Below are positions 46,090 to 59,012 of a stretch of DNA of 64,000 nucleotides, piece by piece. The notes under the pieces are model-generated. The model was given only the letters and a program-made list of their open reading frames with translations. It was not told the DNA's origin and did not search any database. How positions within the stretch are numbered: the stretch's first letter is position 1; every line of letters starts with the position of its first letter. Made by a program: the position numbers and the translations under genes. Source of the stretch: Phyto melanocephala (taxonomy: Eukaryota > Arthropoda > Insecta > Diptera > Rhinophoridae); the NCBI GenBank assembly GCA_941918925.1, contig OW799235.1, positions 103,247,947 to 103,311,946 of the forward strand, read 5' to 3'.

Positions 46090-47617
46090 AACAAGTAAGA
46101 GCACTATATTCGGCTGTGCCGAATCTTTTATACCCACCACCAATTCTGTGTACATTTAAAGCACAATATTTATTATTTTGTTAATCGCTTGGAATAATCT
46201 CTAAAATAAACATCACTTTCTTTGTAGAAGGTGGTTAAATTTTAAATTTAAAACAGGTCTGTATAAAATGTTAAAATATCTATGAATGCCTTCTTAATTC
46301 GTTAAATGAGAAGCATTCCTGTTTTTCACGCTAGTGTGGCAAAAAAACAGTCAACTTCGACTCATCATCGTGCCAAACAATTGAGCATCAGCAATGTTAT
46401 TGAAAATTTGGACTATCGGATCGAGGTGTGCCGTTGAGGTCGCGGGGCCATTTGGCCGATATTTTGTTCCACACATAATTGAACCATACAAACATTATCA
46501 TTAAAAAAGAAATGATAATAATTTCCTAAATAATTTGTGTTTTATTCAAAATCATCAATCGGCCCTTAAAATTAACCCACCCTTTATAACTTCGATATGC
46601 TGGTAAAATGTTTTCGTAAATTAAGTGTTTCAGTGAAAATGGGCGTTAAAGTAAGCGTGTTTATAAAATTTCTGCTAATAAATACAACTTAGATATTTCA
46701 ATATAGTCCGTAATTCTTCCAAAATATTTATTCATTGAGAAATTATATGAATTTGAGATAAGGCATTGTATAGGATGTGGGCGTAAGAGTCGGCGTGTCA
46801 CCTAAATTTTCTGGCATAACAATAACATTGACTAGAAGGATTTCCGTAGCAAATTTTATCATCATACCTCTAATTTTGTCGGTTTTATAAATTTAAATTT
46901 CATTAACAGTAGATAACGTGAAAAGTGGGCGTTATAGTAGGTGTGTCGAAGTTATTTATGCTAATAAATACAACTTATAAATTTCAATAAAGTCCTTTAT
47001 TATTCGATTTGTAGAGAAATTATAAGAATTTGAGAGCAAACGTTGTATAGGAGGTTGGCGTGTCATATTTATTTTCCGTCAGAAGAAAGCCTTTGACCAA
47101 AAAGCAATTCCTGCAAAATTTCAGAATCGTAGATCTAATTTTGCCACTCTTATTAGGTTTAAAATTTTGAACATACTGAAAAATACACTGCGCGGTATAA
47201 ATTTTCGTACATTTTGATCTCTAACTCCCTTCCTAATGCATGCATTTAGGCAATTTTTAGGTAGATATATTGTTTTTGCTCAGGTAGTTTATATTTGGAG
47301 TTTCATGACTCATACGTAGATGCTGGTGGACACAACTCCATTTTATTCGATGTTGGAAGGACATGGTTCTTTCGACCTACTCTTGCATTACGAGCTATAA
47401 CTTTCTTCCTTATATTCCGATTTAGCCAATTTTCTATTCCAAACAAACCTTGTGTATAAGACATATTCTGGCAAAATTTGAGCCCACTAGCTTTTTCGAT
47501 GGGACCTCTATCGTGCTTTTAACAGACGGACAGACGGACGGACATAGCTAGATCGTCATAAAATAAAACCCCGATTAAGAATAAATATATACCATTTTTT
47601 TGGTTGCGGGTATAAAA
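46090..47617 (-). mobile_element. HINE (B type) with a deleted nested MITE
   Basis: Reversed, the 3' end reads GGTGGTGGGTATAAAAG, then ATTCGGC-ACA-GCCGAAT. The 5' end reads TATACCCGCAACCA with a decayed partner arm. The nested MITE (46224-46583) lies at the same position as in the copy at 28838 but lacks part of its interior. The block CCGTCCGTCTGTCCGTCTGT is at 47523-47542. Confidence 0.75.
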
Positions 47618-48507
47618 ACTAAAATACTTAAAAAAAACACTTTACAAAAAAATTTGTTTAGCTCTTTTACTAAAATTTTGCAAAAAATATTTGACCTTGT
47701 GTCACAAAAATTGGTCTGGTGATCACGCTCGGATCGTCCCGGGTATACAGTGGGGTATAGGGGTATAGAGGAGAGTTTTATCTACTAAATGGTGCTAATT
47801 TCTTTTTGTTATCTTATGTTTTCTAGAAGTTATGGTGTATTAAAAAAAGGAATTTAGGAAAATTTAGACCTAAAGATAAAAAAACAATTATTTCTAAGCA
47901 TTATAAACTATTTATTTTCATGTACTAATGGCTAACAAATTTTAAAATTATACAAAACTTATTTCGTTTGAAAATCTTTTAAAAGTAAAATGTTATAGAA
48001 CTTTAAAAATTAAAATCTTACTAATAAGTTTCCCGTTTTAGCAAAATGCTGAGCATGTCTATTTTGAATCACCCTGTGGCCCTTAAAATTTAACCATCCT
48101 TTACAAAAAAATAGATAAATAAAAAAAATTTAGTTAAAATATGTATTTTAAATATTCAAATTCTTATTTTAAATCTACTGATGCACAGTTTTTTTAATAT
48201 TTTTAAATCTTAAACCTCATAAGACTGTGTGTACAACTATATGTAAAGTTGGGCACAAATCATTACTCTAGTTAATTTTTGTCAACAAACTTCGGTCATT
48301 TTCGTTTTCACAAACCCCTATAAAATTCCTTTGTAGTTTGGGCAAAAAAATGTTACTAGAGTCATCTAGTGTTCTACGTGATGTTTAGCAAAGACATCAT
48401 CCTCAGTGTTTGCAAAATGTAGTGGCGCCTTCAACAGATGTCGCCATCTGCAATGAATAAATGCAAATGAATATGACTAATATATTTTTATAAAAATTAA
48501 AAAAAAA
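47618..48507. other. Spacer with a MITE end fragment
   Basis: Positions 48072-48105 carry CCCTTAAAATTTAACCATCC, the right end of the GGGTGGTTAAAT MITE. Otherwise no feature. Confidence 0.35.
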
Positions 48508-49147
48508 AGTGGACGTGGCACATTTATTTTCCGTTATAACGAAGACTTTGACCAAAAATCCATGTTTGCAAAATTTCAGAACCGTACATATAGTTTTGTC
48601 AGTTTTATTACGTTTTCAATTTCAAATATACACTGATCGGTATAAATTTTCGTACATTTTGACCTATAACTCCTTTTCTAATGCATAGATTTAAGCAATT
48701 TTTGGGGAGAAATATTCTTTTGACTCGAGAAATATATATCCGAAGTTTCATGACTCTACGTTTATCCGTTTGGACACAATTCCATTTTATTCGATGTTAG
48801 AAGGACACGGTTTTTTCGACCTTCTCTTGCTTTTCGAGCTATAACTCTCTTCCTAATATTCCGATTTAGCCCATTTTCAATACCAAACAAACCTTGTCTA
48901 TAAGAAAGATTCTGGCAAAATTTGAGCCCCCTAGCTTTTTCGGTGCGACCTCTATCGTGCTTTCAACAGACGGACAGACGGACAGACGGACAGACGACAG
49001 ACGGACGGACATAGCTAGATCGTCATCAAATCAAACCCCGATTCAGAATATATATACTTTATGGGGTCTAAAATGGATATTTCGATGTGTTACAAACGGA
49101 ATGACAAAATGAATATACCCCCACCATTTTTTTGGTGGCGGGTATAA
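48508..49147 (-). mobile_element. 5' half of a HINE (B type)
   Basis: Reversed, it begins TATACCCGCCACCAAAAAAA, TGGTGGGGGTATA, ACCCCATAAAGTATATATAT and an expanded GTCTGTCC block (48967-49010). It ends within the CACGTCCAC text; the 3' hairpin is missing. Confidence 0.75.
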
Positions 49148-50199
49148 AAAAAATAGTTTGTAATTAATTCATGTTTTTTGTTTTATATAATTTTCTTAAA
49201 AATTAAAGAAAGCTTAATTTTATATTGTCATCTTAGTTTTTCTTGAAATCATATTTCTGTAAAAAAATTAAATGAACGGACTTATTGCAGAGAATTTTTT
49301 TCTTGTGACGTCTGTTAATTACAAGTTAACTTAATTAATTGGTGCAGTTAAAGGCCCAAATAAACCACACATGTGGCTTGTCAAAACTATTTTAAATTTT
49401 CACATACACGACACAAACATAAATCCCAGTAGCTAAGCGAATTTAAAACAGGTGGAGTGGTGGTAAATTTGCTTATTTTTAAAAAGTCAAACTTCATAAT
49501 AATGGCAAATATTTGTATATTTCGATAAATTCTATTACAAATGATTTTTCCTCTATTTCAATTACACAAAATAAAAGCTTCCGCGACGTCCATACTCCAT
49601 GACATGGCTTTAAATGACAAATTTGGCAATAATTGATACAAGCGGTTTGAAAAAACCCCCAATTAATACAAAATTGGCTTGTACCAACGTAAAATATGAT
49701 CAAGTTTGACAACTATTATTTATTTTAGCTTTAAGTATTAATGGCTCAGTCTGATTTATTGCATTGCAAAATAAACTCAATCAAAAACTTAATTGCGCAA
49801 TTAGTATATATGACTGATCATAAAAAAGTAAAAAAGGAAATAAATAATTTACAAAACAGATTACTAGTTTAAATAAAATATTTTATTATGTATATACTAT
49901 CTGTATTTATAAAAAATTTTTGCCATTGAAACGAAACCCGGAAATATCATTTCGAAAGAATGATGGGGTTCCGTAAACAGAGTACCTTGTGAATAAGTGA
50001 ATATGTATTGAAAGGAATATAAACCTTAATCAGCTTAGAAGTGCGATTTTGAATTCTTGCTCTCTCATTTTAGACATCTGGATTGGATGGGATATTTTCT
50101 GCACTATTACAGTGGTGTACGAATACTTAATTACGGTTATTAGGAAAATATTTGTTTCGATAGCGTTTACTATGGCATGAATTTGAGCTAGCATAGTTT
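49148..50199. other. Non-coding spacer
   Basis: A 72-codon minus frame at 49494-49712 has no recognisable motif and is not called. Confidence 0.3.
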
Positions 50200-50720
50200 T
50201 TCATACCAAGCCGGGAAAAAGGATCTTTGAATAGGTGCCATCATGCTTACAGGGCTGCAAATTTTACTGTCCTTCTCAAATAAGTGAAGGTAACTGAAAT
50301 ATTTATTTTCAAAGCCGATTTTGGTTTTATTTATGAATGTGAAGGGCGATTTTGATAAACGACTGAGAAATCTTCTTAGTTATCGACGAGTTGATTCCAT
50401 TGTGGATATGCTTTTCCATCCACAATACTATCCATTGTTTTGATGCTGAAATGTAAAGTAGTAATCCCAGGAATAGATTCAACATGAATAGAGAAATGGT
50501 AACCAAATGTTGTCAATGAACTTACAAGCGGTAGCGTATGCAAATAATGGGGCAATTGTGATTGGTAAAAAATTTCACGGAGACCACTTTAGGTTGTGTG
50601 AGACAGGCACTAAGAGAAACACACGCTTGGTGTTGTGAACAGAAATAATTATAAATGCTAAAAAATTCGAATGCTATTACCTCTACATGGAAACAAAGGG
50701 GTATATAGCAAGGATCCCTC
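50200..50720 (+). pseudogene. Possible LINE reverse transcriptase fragment
   Basis: Around 50525-50600 the text reads VAYANNGAIVIGKKFHGD, resembling the YADD-plus-GK(F) region of R1/Jockey-type reverse transcriptases with both Asp changed to Asn. Another frame nearby gives CVRQALRETHAWCCEQK, like the following xMQxALxxxxxWCxxxGL segment. The order is right but identity is low and frames are broken, so this is tentative. Confidence 0.4.
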
Positions 50721-51576
50721 ATACTTTCATTTAATATAATACTCATTTATTGAAAATAATCGGTTTTATGATAATTTAAATCTAACGGCAGTATTCAACA
50801 TAAAATTGCATATATTTTAATCTGCAACTACTTTTATAAAGCACGAATTAGAGGAATTTTGTTCATAATAATCTTATTGCCAAAGTATATGTTTGTTGAT
50901 TAGTATAAAGGTTTGCCTTTTGTACTTTATTAACTTAAATTGTTAGCTGTTACAATTTTTGTTTTTTATATAAATAATATCTTCATTATATTCTTTCTTT
51001 TAAATTAAATAACTTGTTTGTACTACTTAGCAAAAAAAACGGTATTGAATAACATAATTAACGAAAACAAAATTCTCTTTTTCGTTGAGGGTTAAATTAA
51101 CTGTTACGGTAAATTGTGTAGTAAAATTATAGAGTTAAAATAGCATACTTCCGTCCGAAATATTATAAATAATAGAAATATACATGCGATATAGGCGACT
51201 ATTATATACGCTGTTTTCATTGAATATAAGGGTACTCATGTATTGGAACATTAAGTGATTTAGATTTTTTATGTGCCTTATTTTTTTTTGACAGCACTTT
51301 AGGATAAAATTTTGGCCGTACTCCGTTTCACTATTATTCTAATATTAAGGATTATTGAAATAAAGTATAGTAATTAGTTTCTCAGTATATATATTTTAAA
51401 CCACATCCTCTTTTATTTTCTAGTGTCGCCTTTAAATGTTGAATACAATAATTTGGAAGATCAAGAGATGATGATGTGGTTTATCCCTCCCATATTGATG
51501 TAGACATTTGGTGTAATTGTTGAAATATAATATGGTGTAAACTTTAACGCGGGCTGCCTTTGATAACAATTTCCTA
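50721..51576. other. Non-coding spacer
   Basis: Nothing recognised. Confidence 0.35.
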
Positions 51577-51580
51577 TTAA

Positions 51581-52342
51581 CACGTTGGCTGCCACGTCGC
51601 ACGTTACCTAAATGTTACCTTGAGGCCACGTCGCACATTTTCGTACACTTTAATATGGAATTTTGCATTGAATTTGGATTCTCTGGCCTGTGGTGAACAT
51701 TTTGGCGAATTTCCCATGGCCACTGTGTATTTTTAGTGGTATTTTTTTGGGTAATAAAAATCAATTCATTTATGAGAAAAAATATATAAAAATATATTTG
51801 TATGTTAATTCAAATTGAGATTAGTAGAAAAACAATTAACTTAAAATTAAAAATTCAATTTGGAAATCAGTCGAAAAACAGTAAACTTAAAATTAAAAAT
51901 TCAATGATCAGTGATCATTGCAAAAATAATTCAACTAAAATGTAAAATTATCAAATTAATTCTTCTGGTTGGAATATTTATCTTTTACATTTCTTCGCGC
52001 CATTCTACAAATTATACTGAATTTGAAAAAATGCATAAAAAAAAAAAAAAAAAAATCAAACACAACGCAAAAACTACAAAAAAATAACTGTCGCACATTT
52101 TCGTGAGACGTGGCCCCACAACATGTTTTATGTTCTCCCAGGCCATGTCGCACGAAAATGTGCGACACAAAAAAACCTTATAACTGCAAAACTAAGGACC
52201 AAAAAAAAAGTCGCAAATAGTCAAAACTAATTTTTAGGCACTAAGAAACAAAAATAAGTTGTTGGCCTTAGGTGACCAAAATTTTCAAATAACATTGCTA
52301 CTGAACGATCAAAATTCTAAAAAGGCTTTGCCAGCCAACGTG
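51581..52342. mobile_element. 762-bp piggyBac-type MITE (TTAA)
   Basis: Both ends read inward CACGTTGGCTG(C/G)CA and both are flanked by TTAA (51577-51580 and 52343-52346), the piggyBac target. The sub-terminal motif GTCGCACATTTTCGT occurs in both halves in inverted and direct form. At 52147-52166 GTCGCAC-GAAAAT-GTGCGAC forms a hairpin. There is no transposase. Confidence 0.8.
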
Positions 52343-52346
52343 TTAA

Positions 52347-54179
52347 GAACCATAAATGGTAAGGGTTGGACAAGGGGTATCGTTACCCTCATACAAATGA
52401 AATACTATTTATGACAATTTTTATTAACCGAACAAAAAAAGGTTGGCAGATAAAATTAAAATTTTTCTTTTGGTTAATACAATAGCAAAACTTTGCTGGG
52501 GACAGCAAAGAAAACCGGGAATTGCTGGTAAACACTATTAAACTTTTTTGGAGAGCCACGATAATGAAATCGTTTAGAACAGTGTTTATTCTTTAAATTT
52601 ACTTAACGAACTTAAGTATACACATTATGTTTGTGGCCTCTAGAAAAATAAACTAATTTGGAATTTTGAAATATTTAATGAGAGGGAAGATAAATACAAT
52701 TAAATTTAAATTGATTTTTTTATTTTCTAACTCATAGCAAGACGGACATTTATGAAACCCGATAACAGTTTGGAGTACTGTCGACTTTAAGCCAAATATT
52801 AAATATTTTGGGGAAATCCAAAAACAACTAAGAGTTAAAAAAAATTAATCATAAGTGTAATGTCTTAAAGTATTTTACTTAGTGAGGTGCTAGTCAGTGT
52901 AAAAAAGTGTTTTGAAGATCTTATTTTTATGACCGAAAAAGCTGCAAACTTTTCTATCTCGACCTAATATGATTTGTGAAAGGTTTACAAATATAAATGA
53001 ACTTTTTTTTAAATTTTAATTAGCTGGAGCGTCTGGAAAAAAATTGGACACAATGTCAAAATAAATATTGGTCAAATTAGTTTTACAACTTAAAGTAATT
53101 CCGATCCACATTATAAAAAAAAAAAAACTATAACGTGACACGCTACAAAAAATAACAAAAAATTGTGCAAATGTATATCTATTCAAGTACGAAGTAGTCA
53201 GTTTAAAGTGTAACAAAGTTAATGCCCAACTTAAATACACCCTCATTATTATAAATGGTAAACTATATACATAATACTAAAATAAAGTTACTTACTTATT
53301 TCTGTTTCTTTTTACGGTTTTCTATTTAATTTGTATTTATAAAAGGTACAATTAAAATAATGTTAGATTGTGCGCTTTAATATAATTGCTAAACATAGCA
53401 CGGTAATAATTGAGCAATTTTTTATTTGTAAAAAATATAGAGAAAAAAATTCGTTTTTAACAGGCATTTTTAAGAATGTCTGTATAAGAGTGTTAAACGT
53501 TATTTGCTTGTTTCTATAAAATATAGCCAACAAATAAATTATTTTAATAAAAAATTAACACTTTATAACTTATGTTTTCTGCTAAGAATATACTGCAATA
53601 TCCTCTTAATTTATTTATAGCTTAAATTTGACTACAAAGGGCATTTCTTCTAAAAAATATATTTGTCATGTTAAAAAGGTGGACAAGGAAGGTTGTTAAA
53701 TATACGATTATATTCCCTGCAACTCCTATAATATTGGCATCAAATAAAAGTGCTTGACCTGCACTAGCAAGCTAAAAAAAATGGTCTACCTTTCCTATGT
53801 TTTTGAAAAATTTGATGGCAATAAACTTCTTTAGTAACTTTTTACTCACTAAATATAAAACAATTCATTAGAAATGTTATCCCAGTGTAAGAGTTGTGTT
53901 TTAAGTTTGTCAAATGTTTTAAACTAGTAACATTTTCTATTCATAAAAGCAGTTTTCTCTAATATTTACTTTAAATTCCCAAGAACATCAGTGCAAAATT
54001 CGATAAACAATGAAAAAGTGAAAAATCCAAGACGGCGTTGAAAACATAATCGAGGATACTTTTTCTTAACTTAATCAATATTTGTATCAAATGAAAGGAC
54101 TTGACTTGTAGAATGCTGTTATCTATATAAAATTTTTAAAATCAAAAATGACGTCGGATATCATAAAGCAAATGTGCGT
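52347..54179. other. Non-coding spacer
   Basis: Positions 54070-54120 share GTATCAAATGAAAGGACTTG with the decayed HINE bodies near 22275; nothing else seen. Confidence 0.35.
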
Positions 54180-54236
54180 AATGGTGAAGAGTATTATATT
54201 CGATACGGCCAAATATAACTTAATTTCTTGTTTGGT
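54180..54236 (+). mobile_element. Decayed HINE 3' end
   Basis: GGTGAAGAGTATTATATTCG, then ATACGGCCAAATATAAC and TTTCTTGTTT, resembles the HINE sub-terminal repeat, hairpin and terminus with several mutations. Confidence 0.5.
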
Positions 54237-55199
54237 ATGCGCGTACCATGTTTCCTGTTCTAACAAAATTGATTTTTCGCAAGGAAAAAAAATTGATGTC
54301 GCAACCAATTAAATAGAATTTAAATCCCATGACAATATACAGATATAAAAAATAACAACAATATTTTTTTTAACCAACCCAATTTTCACTATGAGTTCTT
54401 TTATCAAATTGTCTAATATTAGGCACATTCTCTAGTATTTGAGATTGAGCTCAGTTGTTTAAATGTTGTAAACGTTCTTCTTAAGGAAAAGTTTTGTTTT
54501 TAAATCAAACAATTAACATCATAAAAATCCTATTGAATAATTAATTATTGACCTTCAAAGATTATTTTTAAAAAAATGAGATTAATGCATCCAGACGTCC
54601 TTCGATGATGCGCACATGATTTTTATATAAAGTAAAATATTAGAACAGATTTGTATGAACTAAAAACAAATAGTTTGAAAAAATACAAGTTTTTAAAGAC
54701 GAGCGTTCAAAAATCTAAAAAGCCGTAAAAAATCGCATTCGCATTTTTCAACTTTTCTTTCAATAAAGAAATTTAATTGTGAAATGCATTTGCGAAATTA
54801 GCTATAGTTTCACCATCAACACTTTTTGAGCGGTGATTAAGTAGTGTATATAAACACTATCTAATAACTCGCAGGTTTTTAAAATCATTGAATTCGATAA
54901 CTATTAACAATCATCTGTTTGTATTTAATATTAATATTTAATATTATCACTTGTTCTGTCCTTCTCTATTGGCAGTGCAAAATATTAAACAGCGATAAAC
55001 AGATTTTTAATATACAAATAATCTTTGTAACTGATTTAGTTTTTGAACTCAACATTCTGAAATAAAAAAAAAACGTCACTGTTCATGCGTAACATTTTTA
55101 GTTAACGTCTTTAACAATTTAAAAAAAGACGTACGATTAAAAGGAGTTCAATAATTAAATCTGTTTCTTTTTGAAGTCGTGAGGAGTTCAATTATTAAA
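54237..55199. other. Non-coding spacer
   Basis: A roughly 20-bp sequence (GGAGTTCAATAATTAAATCTG and a variant) occurs twice at 55142 and 55183, just before the LINE fragment. Confidence 0.35.
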
Positions 55200-55760
55200 T
55201 CTGATAATGCGGACCGGATTCTAGGGTTGCTCTTGGTGATGGGATGATGCGGGCGAAGGTTTACAATGGGTGGAATCTATGAACCTCAGAAGGTAGATGG
55301 AAACGACCACATGTAGACCGGCACGTATGGTGCTCAAAAGGCCCCTGAGCTGGGGAACTGCTTTGGTTACAGGGCATTGCAACTTCACATATAATCTGCA
55401 CAGGATCGGGGTTGTGGACGGTGATATATGCAGAATGTGCCTTGAGACTGCTGAGACAGCGGCGCATATGGTATGCGAATGTCCGGCAATGGCTGGCAGT
55501 AGACTAAGTACCACTGGCAGGCACACGTTGGATGTGAGTGCTATGGGGGAAATTAGTCTAGGACAGATTATGGCGATTAAAGAGGAATCTGTGATGAGGA
55601 TTGTAGATAATCATCAGTCTGCAACGTGAAGTCGCATAGGTCTAGACCAATGCCTGGAGCGGCACGGGACTCAGTGAGATCGGAATAACCTTGTAATCTC
55701 TGGGTAACGAAGGGGGTCGAAAAGGGACCCGTTTATGGAAGAAGTCTGATTCACTATCCC
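55200..55760 (+). pseudogene. LINE ORF2 C-terminus (Jockey/R1-like)
   Basis: A frame of 110 codons (55297-55629) reads LVTGHCNFTYNLHRIG, then GDICRMCLETAETAAHMVCE and CPAMAGSR. LTGHC...LH followed by C-x2-C-x8-H-x4-C and CPA is the hallmark of the C-terminal zinc knuckle region of Jockey/R1/I-type LINEs. The stretch is more GC-rich than its surroundings, consistent with a fairly recent insertion. Sequence upstream of about 55200 is unrelated, so the copy is 5' truncated. The start codon at 55297 is only the first Met after an in-frame stop. Confidence 0.75.
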
Positions 55761-57989
55761 CCTATAAATCTGATAGCAATCCTTAATGTAGACACATACT
55801 TTAAAATGTGTTTATGTAAAGGGTGTATTCGTGTTTATGCTTTGAATTTTATGTTTTAAAAATATCAAAATATTTGTATGTTATTTGGTTGCATTAATGT
55901 TGATAAAATAACCAGCTGTTCGTAGATCAGTTGAATACAAATTGCTCTCTATTGGCCATTTCCAAAAGGGTTGTCGCATTGCCATGAAGCAGTTATGTTG
56001 CTGTTGTCTATTTATTTATAGCTTTCATCTTATAGATGACTGTGTTTAAAAAAACATTTTTTTCCAAATTTGTTTTGAATATGAACGTAATATAAAAGAA
56101 ATATGAAAATTTTTCTAAAATATCTTTCACTCTCAAAGGATTATTATTATAAAATATATTTGTTAACCTTAAGTAAAGTTGAAATTACATATATATTAAC
56201 ATTTTTCTGCAAGCACATTACTGTGCCTCTTCAAATGTTATCTACACGATAATAAGCTAGTTTTTTGCCTAAAACAAATGACTTGTTTTCACTCGAATTT
56301 TCTTTAAGATATTACAATATACATTTCCTTCTTACTTGCTGATTAATATTTTATATATTTTCTACTAATTCAACCTATAATCCTGTTGGGATTGATACAG
56401 TATCATATAAAATGCTTTCATATTGATAGAGTAGAGTTATTAAAATTTGGTTCACTAATTATTTTAGTTGGCTTCTTTATCACCGCGAAAAACTTTTTCT
56501 ATAACTTCAATAAGACATCACTTCTATAAGCAAGAATAACATTATTAATCATTTATTTGCCAGGATAAAAATAGATAAAAACAAGTTAAGACCCTAATTA
56601 ACATGAAATCTCATGCGGAATAAGCAGACAATGCCATTAAAGTCAAAATACTTATTTTATCTAATCAATTAATTTAAGCATAAGCAAAATAAATTATTAT
56701 TATTAAATACAGCAGAGTAACATCAAAGCCCGTGGGATAATGAGAAAAAAAAATCAGTAATTATTTTCAAGTATATGACGCTTTTGATTTATTACTTCGA
56801 TTAAACAATTTATTGAACATATTCGTCTAAAAAGGTAGAGAGACTTACAACAAAGGACTTTGAAAAGTGTTGATTAATGAACAAATTACAACTCATTTTA
56901 TTTGTGGATGCTTTTATACTTTCAAACACGTTGACATTTTTTTTTTTATTATTTTTCGATATTTTCTTTTTATTGTTTAATTTTATTTTTATGTTTTTCT
57001 GTTTCTTTAAAAGTTTATTAGTGCTTGTTGGCAGCTATAGACTCTGTAATAAATACACCTCAATACATGGGATTTAAAACACTTTTCACTTATTGCCATT
57101 TTATCCTGTAAAAAAATATTTTGTGTATGTCTATATGAATGTTCGTCTATTTTTGTATGGTATTATGGATGTGTGTCACACTCTGTTGTATTTTGCAACA
57201 TAAACAAAACCAAGTAAGTTTATTACATACAATTTATATACTTACTTGTGGATACTGATCGAATACGAATTATGTTTAAAGTACCTTATAATATTTATTA
57301 TCATTTTATTTGCCTCAAAAAGTCTCTAGAGGTCTTATAATTTTAATATAGAAAAAAACCGTCAAACGTGAATTCACCGCAATGACTGAATGACTGAATG
57401 ATGGAAGTATAAAAAAATATTATTATCTTTCTGAGTTAAAAAATTTCTCTAGATTATAACCGATCACATCATTGTGGGTAGCGGTACGTTAAAGATTTTA
57501 TACTTTTATATCTTAAAGGGACAAGTTTTTGAACCTGAGTTGTGTTTACAAATTTAACTACTCAAAAGCTAATGATATAATTTTTTATTTTTGTAGCCAA
57601 GATTTATATTCGCTTTTGCGTTAAGCAAATTATTCTAATGCTAAAACTTTAACTGATTTTTAGGCTAAGGCTTAAGTCACTTTAATGTTTTCTAGAAAAT
57701 ATGTTCAACTTAATATAGTACAGAGCTAATCGCACTTTTACGATGTGATCTAGAAAGAGATTAATTGTACATTACTGCCATGGAAGGGATTATTAGAAGT
57801 GAACTGTATAGCAAAAAACAAATAAAGAGGGTAAAAAATTAAATTTTTAAATTAAATGTAATTTTTCTGTGCAGGTGGCAACTTTAAAATTTTTCAGCTG
57901 TTACATGTGTATACTCTGATTATTAAAATTTGAAAGAAGACACGTTATAATTGTGAAAACTTTATACAAAACTTAAAAAAAATTATGCT
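55761..57989. other. Non-coding spacer
   Basis: No recognised gene. (TGAATGAC)-like triplication near 57382-57405. Confidence 0.35.
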
Positions 57990-59012
57990 GAGACCGCTCG
58001 AAAACTTATCAGTCGTGCAAGTGATCTTAATGTGTCAACCATTTAAAAACTGGTAAAAAAAATTAAGGAACTGGTTCAGTTATGGACATTAAGACTCTTT
58101 TGCGTCAAGGGGGTGGTCGATTTCTTGCAAACAATTCTACTGTTAACGAGATTATCACCGAATGCGTAAACGTAAAATCGGCGTCGTTTTCAACAACTTC
58201 AATTTTCACGAAGCACTATGCACTGAATTTCGACAAACGAGCCCCAGTGTTATTCGTTTAAAACTCAGCTTACTTAAAACCTAAAAGCAGCAGAACAAAA
58301 TAAAGTCAATTAGAATTTTTCGATACTAGTCATTCTGTCATATGAGACACATTTCCACTGACATTAAGAAGCAAAAATTATCAAATTTCGGGCTTAGAAA
58401 AAATTCTTGCAACCAAGGAGAAACAAGTTCATTCACAACGGGCAACTGTCTGGTTTTGGACAGGCTGCGTGTTTGGACCTTGTTTTTTTTAAGACTAGGT
58501 AAAGATTGTAGTGGCTGTGAACGGCATTCGTTTTAGGAACAGGATAATGAAATTCTCCTGGACTTAACTGGACAGCATGTATCTGAATCAAACGTAATTT
58601 TAACACGACAACGCCACTTGCCAAACAGTGCATAAAACAACTAATTTATTGCAATAACGCTTTTCAAAACAAAATGTCTCAAGAAATTTTAATGTCAACT
58701 TTCCACCAAGATCATGCAATGTATTACTGTGATTTTTTTTTTCTAAACTAAACTATGAGAAATTTCTTATCTTAAATTCAAAATATATTATGTCATCGGT
58801 GAAAGTCAGCCACATCTATGTGAAAAAATCATTGAAAGAAAATTTCATGAGGAAAATATTCAGTACCGTGGGGATCATTTGACAAATGTTTTATTTCATG
58901 CTCAATCGCAACATATCTTCTCTATAACGCTATAAAATATGACAACTACTTCAAAAAGTACTTGGTTTTATTTTAACATAAAAGAATTGCACTTTTGCTG
59001 AGACACCCTTTA
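57990..59012 (+). pseudogene. Mariner transposon remnant
   Basis: Across frames, 58390-58730 gives ILATKEKQVHSQRATVWFW then TGCVFG, followed by RNRIMKFSW, HDNATCQT (second catalytic motif) and FPPRSCNV (third motif context, Asp lost). These fit the mariner order. The right end AGACACCCTTTA (59001-59012) resembles a mariner terminal repeat. The left end is uncertain; a candidate is TAAAGAGGGTAAAAAATT at 57823. Numerous stops make it dead. Confidence 0.6.
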
